Assembly (NCBI RefSeq): GCF_040802235.1
Contig: NC_133165.1
Location: 19,811,623-19,875,622 of the forward strand
Origin: Manis javanica
Taxonomy: Eukaryota; Chordata; Mammalia; Pholidota; Manidae
Reading direction: 5' to 3'
Length of the DNA stretch: 64,000 nucleotides
Shown here: one piece after another, positions 27,131 to 38,639 of the stretch
Layout: the number at the start of each line of letters is the position of its first letter
Numbering within the stretch: the first letter of the stretch is position 1
Program-made: the position numbers and the translations under genes
The notes under the pieces: generated by a model
What the model saw: the letters and a program-made list of their open reading frames with translations, nothing else
Database searches by the model: none
Told to the model about the DNA's origin: nothing

Positions 27131-30100
27131 TATAAGGTATAAATTATAAGTGCTAAACAAGAACTACAAGAGGTGGAAGAAGAGATGGTGCTTTGTTGGG
27201 TCAGTAAGGGAAGATATGGGATCAAGTTGCTGTACTTGAGAAAGGATGGAATTTAAGGACAAAGATGGAAGGGAAATATGGGAGAAATAATGGTGCAAGA
27301 GGAGGGCAGTTTAAAGCTGAATAGCATAAAGTAAAAGGGAAAATTTGAAGACATCAATAAGATAGTTTAAAAAAGTCCTGAGTTAAAAAATGTTTCAAGC
27401 ATCCCATTCTCTTTCTAGCTTACATTTCCCAGTGTTCTAACTTAGAACTGACTTAATGGAGAATTGACTTAATGGAGAAATTCAGCCCACAAATCAAATA
27501 CTCTTTCATTCTCCATCTCTACCCTCATGTTCTCATTTCCTTTTTACCCAGGATAAATTTAATTATCCATGCTTATAATCACTCTTTTTTCCCTCCGTCC
27601 AGTCATCAGTACCCTTGTTTCTCTCTCCCTGAAATATACCTGCCTGGAAAAACCCTAACCCTGCTGGAAGCTTACTATTTAAATGCTCCTTCTCTCTGGG
27701 GAATAATTCTGTCATTGGTCCTTGGGAGTTGCCAATAGTTATGCAAAGGATGGGGATAAATACCACAAAGTTACATAGTATGAGTTAAGGACTTGATACA
27801 CCTGTAAGAGCATGTCAAAACAAGGGACACAGTCTTCCCATTTCTTCAGAATTCCACAGAGAGGTATCCCTTTTTCAGGAGGGATCCTGAGTGTGTCTTG
27901 GGTTTTGTTCTGAGGGAGGGGCCCATTCCCCCATTGCTCTTCCTTCATATAGGGCTTTGATGATAGCGACTTTATCAGGAAAGGGACATACAGACTTGGG
28001 GAATCAAGTAGCCTAGAAGTCATGTCAACCATATACAGGAGCTGTCTGGGAAGGCCAGCAGCCCTCTGCTTTAGGAGGCAGCTGGGGACCTCAAGTTCCT
28101 TTGGCTAGTACAGCCCCCCAGCCATGGGAAGGAAGCCACTGTTCCCATAGGAATCTGAATGAGCATTTTCCATCCAGCTGGGGGAATATCTAGGGTCATT
28201 TTTGGACAATGCTGCTCCTTTATAAAAACCTATCCCCAAACTCTGAGTGTTCATTAAGTATATCTGGAATAGGAAGAGGGAGATGTTGTTCTTTAGAGTC
28301 TAAATAAATTGCATTTTTCATACTGCCTAAGAATGAGCCATATTGTTATCAACTACCCCCCCCCCCATTTATTGCAATAAGTCCTATAAAGCCCTGCAGA
28401 TAGTTTCACCAACTGTGACCCTCCATCCGCCCTCTGATGTTCAAGTTGGAAAAGGAGAAGTGTGTATTGATCTTCCTTATCCCACTTTTTGCAGATTCTT
28501 TGGTGCATGAGGGTCCAGCTTAGGCAGAGGTCACTTACTGCTCACTTCAAGGGTCCCTGCCATTAGTATTCATGTCTGCAGCAAACATTGGTTTGACATA
28601 CTCTTACAAAAGCCACCAGCAGGAGTCACAGATAGCAAGTCCTTCCTTTGCTATTTTTGCCCAAAACCCTAGACCCAAAGGAAGAAGGGATCATATTTAC
28701 TCAAAGAAGCCAAACTGGCAAACCTCCCCACCCACCACCACCACCAAGGGTGGTAGGAGTAGAGGAATGGGCCCCAGCCCCAGCTTCCTTTTATCTGAAT
28801 GGACCTCCAATAAGGAAAGACAGATGCTTGGGGACCACAGGAAGTATAGGGGTTGTTACTATTTTACACTGTGGAAGGCAAGCTGATCTTTTGAAGTCTT
28901 ATTAGGGAGACTGCAGGGTGAGGAAGATTAAGTGCCTGGACCTCTAAAGGGAATGGGGTTCCCTCCTCCTGGGAGCTCCCCCTCACCCCATTTCCTTGGC
29001 CTGACTTTCATCTCCCCATGGCTCTGTGCAGACCCCAGTACCAATGGTGTTTTGTGCCCTGACAGCGGTGCTATCTTTACTCTACTACTTTCCCTCCCAC
29101 CCTGGCAGCTTTCCCAGGGAAATATTTCCATTCCTAAGAAGGCCCTGAAATTTGTATTATCTTCAGGCCCCACAAAACCTGGATCTGTTCTTGGTTTCTG
29201 ACAAATTTGCAGAGAATTTGTCCAGAACCAGTAACTCACAAATTCCCAATAATTTGGTAAGGTGACTCCAAGTGGATTCATAATCTCTAGGAAGTCTCCT
29301 CTGATTTCATACACCAACTTATGATAGGAGTAGGCATGCTTCTCCTCTTAACAGGTGTGTCTTTTATTCCTAGGTCTCTCATTCCTTTGGGGCTGCTTTC
29401 TGGGGCAAAGGACAGGCTTGCTCTCTCTGGCCCTTGCTAGTGGCTTTTGTAAGACTGTTTCAAATCAATGCTTGCTGCAGACCCAAGCTCTAGTCTCTGT
29501 AACTCTGGCTGTGGAAGGAAGCCATTTGTTTGAGCTTATAAGTTTTTTTATTTTTAAAATATGATTTCAGATTTGTTCAGGGTTGGCAGTCCTCTTTCCC
29601 TTCTCTATTTTTTTATAAGAAATCTCAGAGAAAAAAATTCAGGCAAAACACCAATGTTTTGTGGGCTGATAACACTGAAAAGGATGCCACTTACTAGAAC
29701 ACGGAAGGCTAGTTCAACTGGAAGAGCTGGTTGGACAGCTGATTGGATTCTGTTGTGATTAGACTGGGGATGATGGAATTGGGGTGGGGCTGATTTGATT
29801 AGAATTTTGAAGAGACTTATAAATCCTGATCAGCAGTATGTTTCATTTGGAGAGGTTTTCTTGAGAAGAGAGTATATGTTTTCTTGAGAGGAAATAATCT
29901 CTAATTTTATCCTAAACAACTACCAGAGGAGACCTCACTGAAAGGATCATATTTAAGCTCAGCCTTGAAGGGGTAGGGGAGCTGCCTATGTGTAAAGAGC
30001 ATCAGGTAGGAGGAGGAGTGCAGGCTCTTCTGAGACCCAGCCAGGAACAGGAGAAAGCCAGGGGAAGGGTTGACGGTGTCCCAGATCATGCAGGGACTTT

Positions 30101-30430
30101 CAGAACATTTGGAGGATTCTAAGTAGGATGGAGTAAGCATGTCCAAAGTTTAAGGTAAAAACAGATTATTTGTAGAGGGAAAAAACTAGGAAATTAGAAG
30201 AAAGGACCACTTGAGATCATGCTAATGAGAGAGTTTGCTGATGTATCTGTTTTTCTACCTTAAACAAGAGACTGTTTCTCTTGTTTCACTGTTAAGGACA
30301 CTTGCTATTTGTTTTTACATTGAAACACTTTATTTTACTGTAGAAATTTTTCTGAGTGGTTTTCAAGTAAAGAGTTTTCAAATCATGAATGAAGTTCAAT
30401 TTTATGAAATCCTTTTTTTGTACCTATAAG
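27130..30430. other. No gene recognised
   Basis: The area 27740-29560 is moderately GC-rich with several open frames (for example 28928-29317, minus, 129 codons). None has a recognisable family, signal peptide or membrane segment. A run of eleven C lies at 28356-28366. Sequence at 29890-30150 resembles a common ancient repeat. Confidence 0.4.
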
Positions 30431-31230
30431 ATGATGTTATTTTTCATTTCCTTCATTAATATTCTGATTATTTCATTAGATCTTGTGATGTTGAATCATC
30501 CTTGCATTCCTGAGATACAGTCTATTTGATCACAATGTATTATTCTTTTAGCATTTTGCTTTATTGGTTAGATAATATTCTATTTAGCAAGCTTTCATTT
30601 ATGCTTTATTTTCTGTTGTCCTTTTCCAGTTTGGCAATCAGATAAGTATAGCCTCATCTGAGTAGCTTTACAACCTTTTCTATAGCATGAAAGATTTGTA
30701 TAATCAGTTGTTTTCTTAAAAATTTGCTAGGTTCACCTATAAATATTGTGTCTCAGGGATTTTTTAAGGGTCATACTTTGATCCAGGTTCTTATTTGGGA
30801 TATTTGAGCTTTCTTGTTTTTTCTTGAATCCATTTTGTGTGTTTCCTCTCTAGAAAATTGTCTTCTTATCTGTTGAAAATATTGATGTCAGATGCTCATA
30901 AGATTCTCTTGAGATTGAGAAAAATTCTCTACTATATTACTAGATCTGTGCACTGTTTAATGCCTAGTATTGTTTATTTCTACTTTCTATTCTTTCTTAT
31001 CAATTCTGTTCATGGTTCGTTGCATTTCTTAGTCTCTTCAAATGACATTTTTGGCCATCATCCTTCTGTTTTGTATGTATTATTTTTCATTAATTTCATC
31101 TTTATTCTTTCTTATTTCTTTACTCCTCCTTCTTCCATTTCCTAGCTTCTTCAATCAAATGTTTAGTTCATTTATTTTCACTCTTCCTTTTCCTTTTAAT
31201 ACAATGAAATATGTCTTTTAGTCTTCAGTG
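30430..31230 (-). mobile_element. Old L1 ORF2 fragment, antisense
   Basis: The complement of the L1 reverse-transcriptase region is recognisable, for example TTGAATCATCCTTGCATTCC. Frames are broken. Confidence 0.6.
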
Positions 31231-31239
31231 CTTCTCACT

Positions 31240-31970
31240 CTAAACTCTGTTTTTAAATAAACATATGGAAATTTGTGAAAATCATAACAGCCAGATGAAT
31301 GATTGCAGTTAGCTATTCTGATGGCTGTGTAACCAGCAACAAGATTCCAAACAAAATATTAACATTACTCCAGAGACCCCCTCATGCTCCCACTCACAAC
31401 CTTTCTTTCTCAAAGGTAACCACTGCTCTGACTTCTCACATATATTAATTTCCTCCTTCTTTATATATACTTACAGAAAAAGATGAAATTTCATGTAAAA
31501 TTGGAATAATGGATTTGATAGTCTTTTAGGTCTGGATAATATTGCCCAGTATTATGTTTGCAAAATTATCCCTATATGTTCATGTAATTTTCAGTGCTCT
31601 ATTGTATTCCATTGTAGACTGTACCACAATGTATTTGTCCATTCTACTGTTGATGGACATTTGGGTTGTCTGCAGTATTTTGCTATAGAAATAATATTGT
31701 TATGAGCATTATTGGAGGTGACTTTCCATGCACAGCTGTACAGATTACCTAGACAGGTGGTAACAGTTGAATCATAGCACCTGTATATGTCTTATCTTAC
31801 ACATGCATAAGTTCAGTTTTAATAGATACTGTCCAAATAGTTTCCCAAAGTGTGACTTACATTCCCTCTATGAGGGTATGAGAATTCCCATTGTTCTACA
31901 TCAACACCACATCCTATATTGTCAATCTTATAAAATTTTAGCCTTTCTTTGAGTGTGGGATAATATCCCA
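31240..31970 (-). mobile_element. L1 3' portion, antisense
   Basis: It contains the antisense late-ORF2 signature TTCTACTGTTGATGGACATT and neighbouring phrases. It abuts the candidate acceptor of the KDM4D exon. Confidence 0.65.
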
Positions 31971-32055
31971 TGGTGGGATCCCATGATATTTTATTTGTAG
32001 CTCCTGAATAACTTTCTCCAAACATTAATGTTCAAGCTTTTGTGTTCTTTCTTCT

Positions 32056-32057
32056 AG
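32056..32057 (+). promoter_or_regulatory. Candidate 3' splice site (AG) for the KDM4D coding exon
   Basis: A pyrimidine-rich tract (TGTGTTCTTTCTTCTAG) ends at this AG, 328 bases before the ATG. KDM4D in other mammals has non-coding 5' exon(s) spliced to one coding exon, so an acceptor is expected here. It directly follows antisense L1 sequence, so the acceptor may be repeat-derived. RNA evidence would be needed to confirm it. Confidence 0.35.
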
Positions 32058-32384
32058 GTTTTATTTTAAACACTGTCCTGGAGACAGTACATTTGGAACA
32101 CCATACACCCAGGACTGGGTGAGTCAGGAGGCCGTAGAGAACAAACCCCAGTGCCAGCTGAGGAAGGTCACAGAGTTGCACATTCAGCCTCCTGTATCAG
32201 CTTCTGCCCAGAGGGCAGTCTCCTGGTGAATCAGCAAGCCCAAAACTAGCATCTCATTTGCATCAAAGTCCATGGGTAGTTCCTGCTGACTCAAAGACAC
32301 TCAAACTAATTTTGGAATAATAGCATTTTCCACCATCCTCACCTATCCAGACCATACCTGAAGACTTGAGAGTTTGTTGTTATT

Positions 32385-33971
32385 ATGGAGGCTATGAAGT
32401 CTCAGGCAAACTGTACCCAGAACCCAAGTTGTAGAATCATGACCTTCTACCCAAGTGAAGAAGAGTTTAATGATTTTGAGAAATATATTATTTATATGGA
32501 ATCTCAAGGTGCACACCGAGCAGGTGTGGCCAAGATAATCCCCCCCAAGGGGTGGGAAGCCAGGAAGACATACGATGACATCAGTGACATCCTAATCCCC
32601 ACTCCCCTCCAGCAGGCTGTCTCTGGCAGGGCTGGTGTGTTCACTCAATACTCTAAGAAGAAGAAGGCCATGACAGTCAGGGAGTATTGCCACCTGGCAA
32701 ACAGTGCTAAATATCAGGCACCACCACACTCGGATTTTGATGATTTGGAGTGAAAATTCTGGAAAACCCAGCTCTACAGTTCACCGATCTATGGCGCTGA
32801 CGTCAACGGCTCCTTATTTGATGCAAACACTAAGCAGTGGAACCTCAGACACCTGGGTACCATTCAGGACCTGCTGGAGCAGGAGTGTGGGGTGGTCATT
32901 GAAGGCGTCAACACACCCTACCTGTACTTCGGCATGTGGAAGACCACATTCGCATGGCACACAGAGGACATGGACTTGTACAATATCAACTATGTGCACT
33001 TCGGGGAGCCCAAAACGTGGTATGCGGTGCCCCCAGAGCATGGCTGGCGCCTGGAATGCCTGGCTAAGGAGTTCTTCCCAGCCAGTGCCCATAGTTGCGG
33101 GGCCTTCCTGCAGCACAAGGTGGCCCTCATGTCACCCACTGTCCTCAGGGACAACAGGATCCCCTTCAGTCGGGTCACGCAGGAGGCTGGCGAGTTCATA
33201 GTGACATTTCCCTATGGCTACCACGCTGGCTTCAACCATGGCTTCAACTGTGCAGAGGCCATCAACTTCGCCATGCCACGCTGGCTCGATTATGGCAAAG
33301 TGGCCTCTCAGTGCAGCTGTGGGGAGGCCAGGGTCAGCTTTCCCATGGATATCTTTGTGCACACCCTGCAGCCCGAGCGCTATGAGCTCTGGAAGCATGG
33401 GCAGGACTGGGCGGCGGTGAACCACTTGGCGCCCGCAGCCATGGGCAGCCAGGAGCCGGGCACCTGGAAGGAGTTGTGGGCGACCAGGAGAGCTGCGCTG
33501 GGCCTCCAGCACCTGCTGCCCCGCCATTCACTGAACCCTGCCAGGCAGGTGGCCGTGAGGCAAGGGGGCCACCGCCACGCCCCTAGGCTGCTCGGGTCTC
33601 GGCACCGCATGAGGGCCTCTGATCCTCCCTCTGCCGTTCAGGGCAGGGATGCTGCTTGTCGGTCCCTGGAGCACAGCTCAGCCCTGCTGACAACCTCGGG
33701 CCCATCTGACCTGGGTCTCCACCCAACTGGCAGGTGTGGTCCTGGCATGCGTAGTCCTGGTCGTCGTCCTCGGGAGCAGGGTACTCAGGAGCTGACTGAC
33801 CAGGCACTGGCCAAGAAGTGCCTCTTGCTGAGCACAGCATGTGCAGCTCAGGATCCCGGTGCTCAGGCTCTGTCTTCAGACGGACCCTCACTGGACAACA
33901 CTGCACCGCCGAGCCCTGTGTCCCCGCATTCTGCTAAGGCTTCTGGGTGCTGCTGTGTCCCTGCACCCTGA
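32385..33971 (+). pseudogene. KDM4D: KDM4D-like (JMJD2D) histone lysine demethylase, single coding exon with one premature stop
   Basis: The family removes methyl groups from H3K9me2/me3 in the nucleus, using Fe(II), 2-oxoglutarate and O2. The frame from ATG 32385 to TGA 33971 is 528 codons (human KDM4D is 523), with no introns and no frameshift. JmjN is about residues 19-60 and JmjC about 146-312. Visible ligands sit at the known KDM4D numbers: iron H192, E194 and H280; 2-oxoglutarate Y136, N202 and K210; zinc C238, H244, C310 and C312. There is no PHD or Tudor domain, as expected for KDM4D, and the C-terminus (KASGC...) is KDM4D-like rather than KDM4A-C-like. Codon 123 (32751-32753) is TGA where the family has arginine, cutting JmjN from JmjC. 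The next in-frame ATG (residue 184) lies inside JmjC, so restarting there could not give an active enzyme. It could be an inactivated ortholog, a decaying paralog (KDM4E/F-like), an allele or a base error. The family assignment is very secure; loss of function is inferred from the stop alone. Confidence 0.9.
32751..32753 (+). other. KDM4D: In-frame TGA nonsense codon in KDM4D-like ORF
   Basis: The codon lies in the context GATTTGGAGTGAAAATTC. Both flanking reading frames are the same frame (32385 and 32892 are each divisible by 3), so this is a substitution, not a frameshift. A CGA arginine codon turned into TGA by CpG deamination is the simplest explanation. The base after the stop is A, not the CTA context known to promote readthrough. 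Confidence 0.9.
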
Positions 33972-34349
33972 GCCCAGGGGACGTTTTGGTAGCCCGCTAC
34001 TCTGACGCGTGGAGGCTCCCTAAGACTGGGCATGTGTACACCTCAGAACCTTCACAATGTGCGGTGCTGCCATGGGACCTGCAAATGAGGCCCCACAGAC
34101 ATTGCCAAAGTCTGATCTGCATCTAAATGCCCATTCTCTCGGCCAGCTCTGGGTGCTGCTGCGATTTGGATGAATCCTGGACTTTGGTTCCCCTCTGATC
34201 TCTTCCCTTCCCTCTTTCCCTCTCCTCCCCACTTTCTTAGAAGTCTAGGCCCTTTTGACTAGTTTGGTCTGTAGAGGCTCAGAAAATAATTATGTTTCAG
34301 AGTCATTGGTGCCTTTAAAATGTATCACCAGTATTTTTTTCAAAAATAC

Positions 34350-34355
34350 ATTAAA
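34350..34355 (+). terminator. Candidate polyadenylation signal ATTAAA for the KDM4D transcript
   Basis: ATTAAA occurs about 380 bases after the natural stop codon at 33971, in AT-rich sequence. It is a common variant signal. No downstream element was clear, so this is only a candidate. Confidence 0.3.
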
Positions 34356-36786
34356 GGTAACCAAAATGTTAAAATCTGATTTTATTTCTAATATCCATCC
34401 AGCCAATTGAAGAATGCAGGTTATTCTTTTCTGCATTCTTTTTAATAGTTATATCAAAACATTTCAAACAAAACTTATTTTATGGGATGGTTATATTGTG
34501 TGATGTTGGTGAATGATTTGGGGGGATGCTTGTTGGGTTCTGGCTGGCTGGTTGGGAGGGGGGATTTGTTTTGTCAGCCATATCTAAGGATGACTTGGTG
34601 GAAACCACCTGGGAAATTGTACGTGGCTGGGCAATGCAACCCAAGCTGCCGGGAGAAATGAGCAAGCACAGAACACAAGTGCCACTGTCTTTGCTCTGAG
34701 TCTCCACTTCCTTTTCAACACTATATTTCACATGGTTAATTCATTGATTCATCCCAATAAGCAAGTCCACTAATAAATGAATATGACAACACCAATTGGC
34801 AACATGTGCTGTGAAGAAGTAAAGGGGATGGGACGATAGAACAGAATGGGCAGGGCTGGCCTGTAGGTGGCCCCGGAAAGTGTCCTGGAGCAGGAGGCCT
34901 TTCGGAGACCCAGTTGGCAAGAAGGAAGGTCCAGAGCTGACTCTCACTTAAAGGAAACAGCAAGTATAATAGACCTAATGTGGGACTTGATGGTTTTGTT
35001 TCCTTGGGAATAGAAAGGAAGCTCACTTGTGTCTGGGGCAGAGGAAGAGAGAGGGAGGCGGGGTCTGAGGCATACAGGCACTGTGGTTCATGTGAAATAT
35101 TTGAATTTTTTCAACTTGAAATGAGAAGACATTGGAAACTTAGAAAAGCACTTGACATGGAGTGATTTACACATTTAAACAATCATCTTACTTCTGTGGA
35201 CAAGGTGGGGGCAGGAGTAAAAGAACATCTTAAGGAATATAAGTGAGAGTTACTTAGACTTAAGGATTAGTATTGAAATGCACTGAAGTGGACAGCTCAG
35301 AATCAACTTTGGATATGAAAATTTCTCCTAGGAAATTATTTTTAGTGTCTTCGAGGCTAGAAAATATAACCCTCCCATTAATGCAAGCTTGATTTGAGAG
35401 CTAATCCCCAATTTTTTGATCAAGCATTTGTCATTTTAAATCTTGTGCTAAGAAAGAAAACAGAACCTCCCAAACTTTGCTCTGCCATTCTCAGCCTAGA
35501 TGAAATCACCTTGGCTTTTCTGAGGGTTTCAAAGAGTTGCTGTGAGGCAGAAAGGGGCCAAGTGTGAAATACTGATCTGGGGGTTACAGGCCACCAATTT
35601 TATCTGACCATTAGATGCAAAAACTTGGTTTCCAGAAAGGTAATAAGGAGAAAGTGATGGATCAACTATTTGCATCAGGTTGGTTTAAATTAAAAAATAT
35701 GAGTGCAACTTTCCAGCAGACAAAGCGATCATCAGGCTGACAATGTTGTAATCTGCAGGAGAGGCAAGAGTGACCACGTTGGTAGAAGGGGCCAGGGGTG
35801 AGCTGCCACAGGCTGCCAGGGTCCCAGCACCACTCCCTACACTCACCCTCCTGAGGAGCGGACACCCATACCCATACATCTGCCTGCTCCACACCCCTGG
35901 AAGGCTGCAGAGCTTATTTCTGGGGCAAGAAGGGGCCCTAGCCCAAGACCCACTTTGCAAATGAGGAGACTGAGCCCAGCTCAGGGTTATTCCTACAGAA
36001 CTGTCACTTCCACCAGACAGTACAATCTTTGCCCTGAAAGACAGCTCCAGCAATTTGTCTGGAGAAGCATCACCTTCCAGATGAGCAAAGGCAGGAACAG
36101 GCACACCCACTGTGCAAGATTCCCACAGGTCTGTGCAGGCCTGGCCCAGCTCCAGACCTCACCTGCAGCACTCCTGCGGCCATCTGCAGACCCAGGTTCA
36201 GGGCATGAGGTCAGAGGCACTTGGGCAGCAGACTCCCTGCCCAGCTCAATGCCTTTCCCTGGGCCACTCATCTTTCCTAGAACCTCCAGCCTACCATATA
36301 CTTGGTTCATTCTTTCTGCAATGCTATTCAGCTGCAAGGGAGAGAAGATTGCATGGGCCCACAGCCACAGATTGGTGACTCAGAGGTGCCCATTCCAGGA
36401 GACAATGTCTTGCCTCATGCCATGTTAGACACCAAGGGCTAGACCCTGGCATCTGCCAGCAGCCCACCCTCAGAGAATGGAAAGCCCTTTCACCCTCACC
36501 TCTGTTGTGTAGGTTTTATGTGACACTCGTTCATTATTTTTTTCTGCAGGACCACCTGCTGTGCAGACACAGGCCCATCTGGGCAACCCTGTGAAAGCCA
36601 CCTTACATATTGGTAGCATTGATGGGAAATAAAGATGTAGGTATATGCTATCCACAAGAGATTTTAGAGGTAAGGACTCAAGAAGGTTGAATGTTATATA
36701 TGGAAAGATATTCCATGCAAATAGTAACCCAGAGTGACCTGGGGTAGCTATATTAGATAAAAATGACATTAAGTAAAAGCTTTTAT
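34356..36786. other. No gene recognised
   Basis: This is the downstream flank of the KDM4D exon. A GC-richer patch (35760-36480) has overlapping open frames on both strands, none recognisable, and a MIR-like scrap near 35955-36000. Confidence 0.45.
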
Positions 36787-37303
36787 TGTTAGGGTCCAGG
36801 CTTCTGAGGCTTCTCCAGAGAACAAACTACACAGGCATAGAGACGTAAATTCAAGCAAAGTCTTTATTCAGCCAGCTAACTGGGGTCCAAGCGTCAGCCC
36901 AACGCAGCGGGTCTCAACAAGGACCCCGAGCACTCAGAGCCAAGGGTTTATATAGCATTTTCAAAGCACTTAACTCATAGTAATTTTCCACAATTATACA
37001 TTATTCTTGCAAGACATACATCCTGGGGTTAAGCAAGGGCAGGATAAGACTACTCCTCAATGGTTAGGGAGGTTCTGCACGATAAGCTTGGTATGTAAGG
37101 TTAACTGACCAAGGTTAGCTGACCAAGGGTCACAGCTGCCCACCACCCGGTGCTCATGATTAACTTGTTTTTCAAGGCCTTACCCAGGCCCAGGTTTTTT
37201 TTTTTTCTTCTTCCTGAGTCACACCCTCAGAAAATGGTTCTAGGTTTCTAAGATGGCTATGCTTATGCTAATTTACTAATCTTACTAATGCTTAGATTCT
37301 ACA
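36787..37303 (-). mobile_element. Gammaretrovirus-like (ERV1) 3' LTR
   Basis: The unit starts TG and ends CA in both directions. Read on the minus strand it begins TGTAGAATCTAAGC, has a TATATAA box followed by an R-like region rich in CTCGG, an AATAAAGACTTTGC polyadenylation signal, and ends ...GGACCCTAACA. On the minus strand it directly follows a polypurine tract and the env tail, so it is the 3' LTR of a provirus. The rest of that provirus is missing. Confidence 0.8.
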
Positions 37304-37320
37304 TTTCCCCACTTTCTTTT
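37304..37320 (-). promoter_or_regulatory. Polypurine tract of the ERV1 provirus
   Basis: The minus-strand sequence AAAAGAAAGTGGGGAAA lies exactly between the env stop codon and the TG that opens the LTR. This is the plus-strand primer site expected in gammaretroviruses. Confidence 0.75.
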
Positions 37321-37331
37321 GACCATTCCAA

Positions 37332-37640
37332 TCATGGAATGTTCGTTTCTTCCTGCTGTGTGAGTGAATGATACTGCAGTCTCAGCATTAGCACCTGAAC
37401 AGCACTCACTCTTTCCCTAACAAAGGCTATTAGCCGGTTTAAGATACAGGGACCTAAAGTGAGAAGCAGTATAAAAATAAGCAAGGGCCCTGCCAGGGTG
37501 GATATCAGGGTTGTAAACCATGGGGATTTAGTAAACCAGGATTCAAATAGCCCTTGGCTGGCCTCTCGCTCTCTCTTCCTTTGATCTAGCCTCTCTCTAA
37601 GTTTAGACATTGAATCTCTTACTATTCCGGAATGGTCTGC
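37332..37640 (-). pseudogene. Endogenous gammaretrovirus env fragment: transmembrane subunit C-terminus
   Basis: The 92-residue open frame (37332-37610) carries hallmarks of gammaretroviral envelope transmembrane subunits: a heptad-like RERL region, the conserved [14 protein letters not shown] segment, a hydrophobic membrane span, GPCILNRL just inside the membrane, and a short cytoplasmic tail. It ends 12 bases from the polypurine tract, as in an intact provirus. Similarity continues a few residues upstream (HSGIVRD) past the first ATG and is then lost near 37640. The surface subunit, fusion peptide and CX6CC motif are absent. It is a broken remnant with no gag or pol nearby. Confidence 0.85.
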
Positions 37641-37855
37641 TGTTAAGGTTTAGCTAAGTTTTATTAGTTCTTTTTCCTGACTCTTGATGCTCTCTGCACT
37701 CCTTTACATTATAAAGGAGAAACCAAGACATTATATGTTCATGATAGGGTCGATTGATCGAGAAAACAAAACAGTTACAAACACATTCCCCAAACATCAG
37801 CACTCCAAAATTTATGAGGCTAACTACGATAGCATTTAGAGAGAAACAGAAGTGA
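37641..37855. other. Unassigned spacer between env fragment and second LTR
   Basis: About 215 bases match neither envelope sequence nor the adjacent LTR by eye. There is no primer binding site next to the LTR edge, so the second LTR is probably solo or from a different insertion rather than the 5' LTR of the env-bearing provirus. Confidence 0.4.
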
Positions 37856-38440
37856 TGCCGGGGTTCTTGTTTGCGGAGCCAAAGAATGAGCTTCACAAAC
37901 AGTCAAGGTAGGAGAGAAAGGTACAGGCTTTTATTTAGAGATACAGTGAAAGGACAGAGCTCCCGGCTCACACCAGGAGGGGACAAGAGAGTCCGTAGTG
38001 GTGCGTTGTCTAGGAAGTTTTATGGGCAGCTAAGGATTTTTCGAGAACATGAAAAAACTTAGGGGTGTGGACTTGTTAAGTGGTCTCTGAATATTTAAAA
38101 TTAACTAACACAAGCAACTTCCTCTGATGATTTCTCCCTGAGATACCGGCATCTTGGTCTGGGGGCACAGGAAACAAGGCCACCTGCTCAGCCCCCCAAG
38201 GTGGGCTGAGGTATTGTTTGCTAAAGAGTAAGTTAAGAATTTCTAACATCTTAACTTCTTGGGCATTAAAATGCAATCTTATCTTTAAGGTGGAATCCTT
38301 CCTACCTTTTACTGTGTTGTTTATGCCTGGGCTTACTTGCTAAATTAGTTGCCCAGTTTGCAAAATCACTTCATCAGATCTGAAGGAGAAAGACAGCACA
38401 TAGGCCTGGGCCTTTTAGTATGCTAAAGTGAACCTTACAC
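37856..38440 (-). mobile_element. Second ERV LTR (different family), probably solo
   Basis: On the minus strand the right-hand part reads as U3. It is followed by CTCTAAATAAAAGCCTGTAC (polyadenylation signal in an R-like region) and a U5-like end, ...GCTCCGCAAACAAGAACCCCGGCA. It does not resemble the LTR at 36787-37303. The left edge (TG at 37856) is fairly clear. The right edge near 38440 (...CCTTACA) is a guess, and no matching 4-base target duplication was found. Confidence 0.6.
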
Positions 38441-38639
38441 ATGATTATAAATGGTTAGCATAATAAAGCATGTGCTACTCTTCTTTATCTGGGGAACATT
38501 AACTGATTTCACTGAAGAATGATTCTAGAGCTTAATGTTTAACATAGAGTTTTAGCAGGGGGATTTCCTTGCATGTAGTTATATTGCTCTGACTGCAAAT
38601 ATCCTGCCCTGCCCCCTCCAGGGGCCCTCACCCTACTCT

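Noticed and set aside
28928-29317. 129-codon minus-strand frame with an overlapping plus-strand frame of 89 codons
   Set aside because: No recognised family. A frame of this length is expected by chance in 64 kb of this composition.
32704-33201. 165-codon plus-strand frame and several antisense frames over the KDM4D exon
   Set aside because: They are shadows of the GC-rich KDM4D coding sequence in other phases.
32892-33971. Separate 359-codon protein starting at GTG 32892
   Set aside because: It is the same frame as the upstream 122 codons and simply the part after the nonsense codon. GTG is not a plausible start here and the product would lack JmjN.
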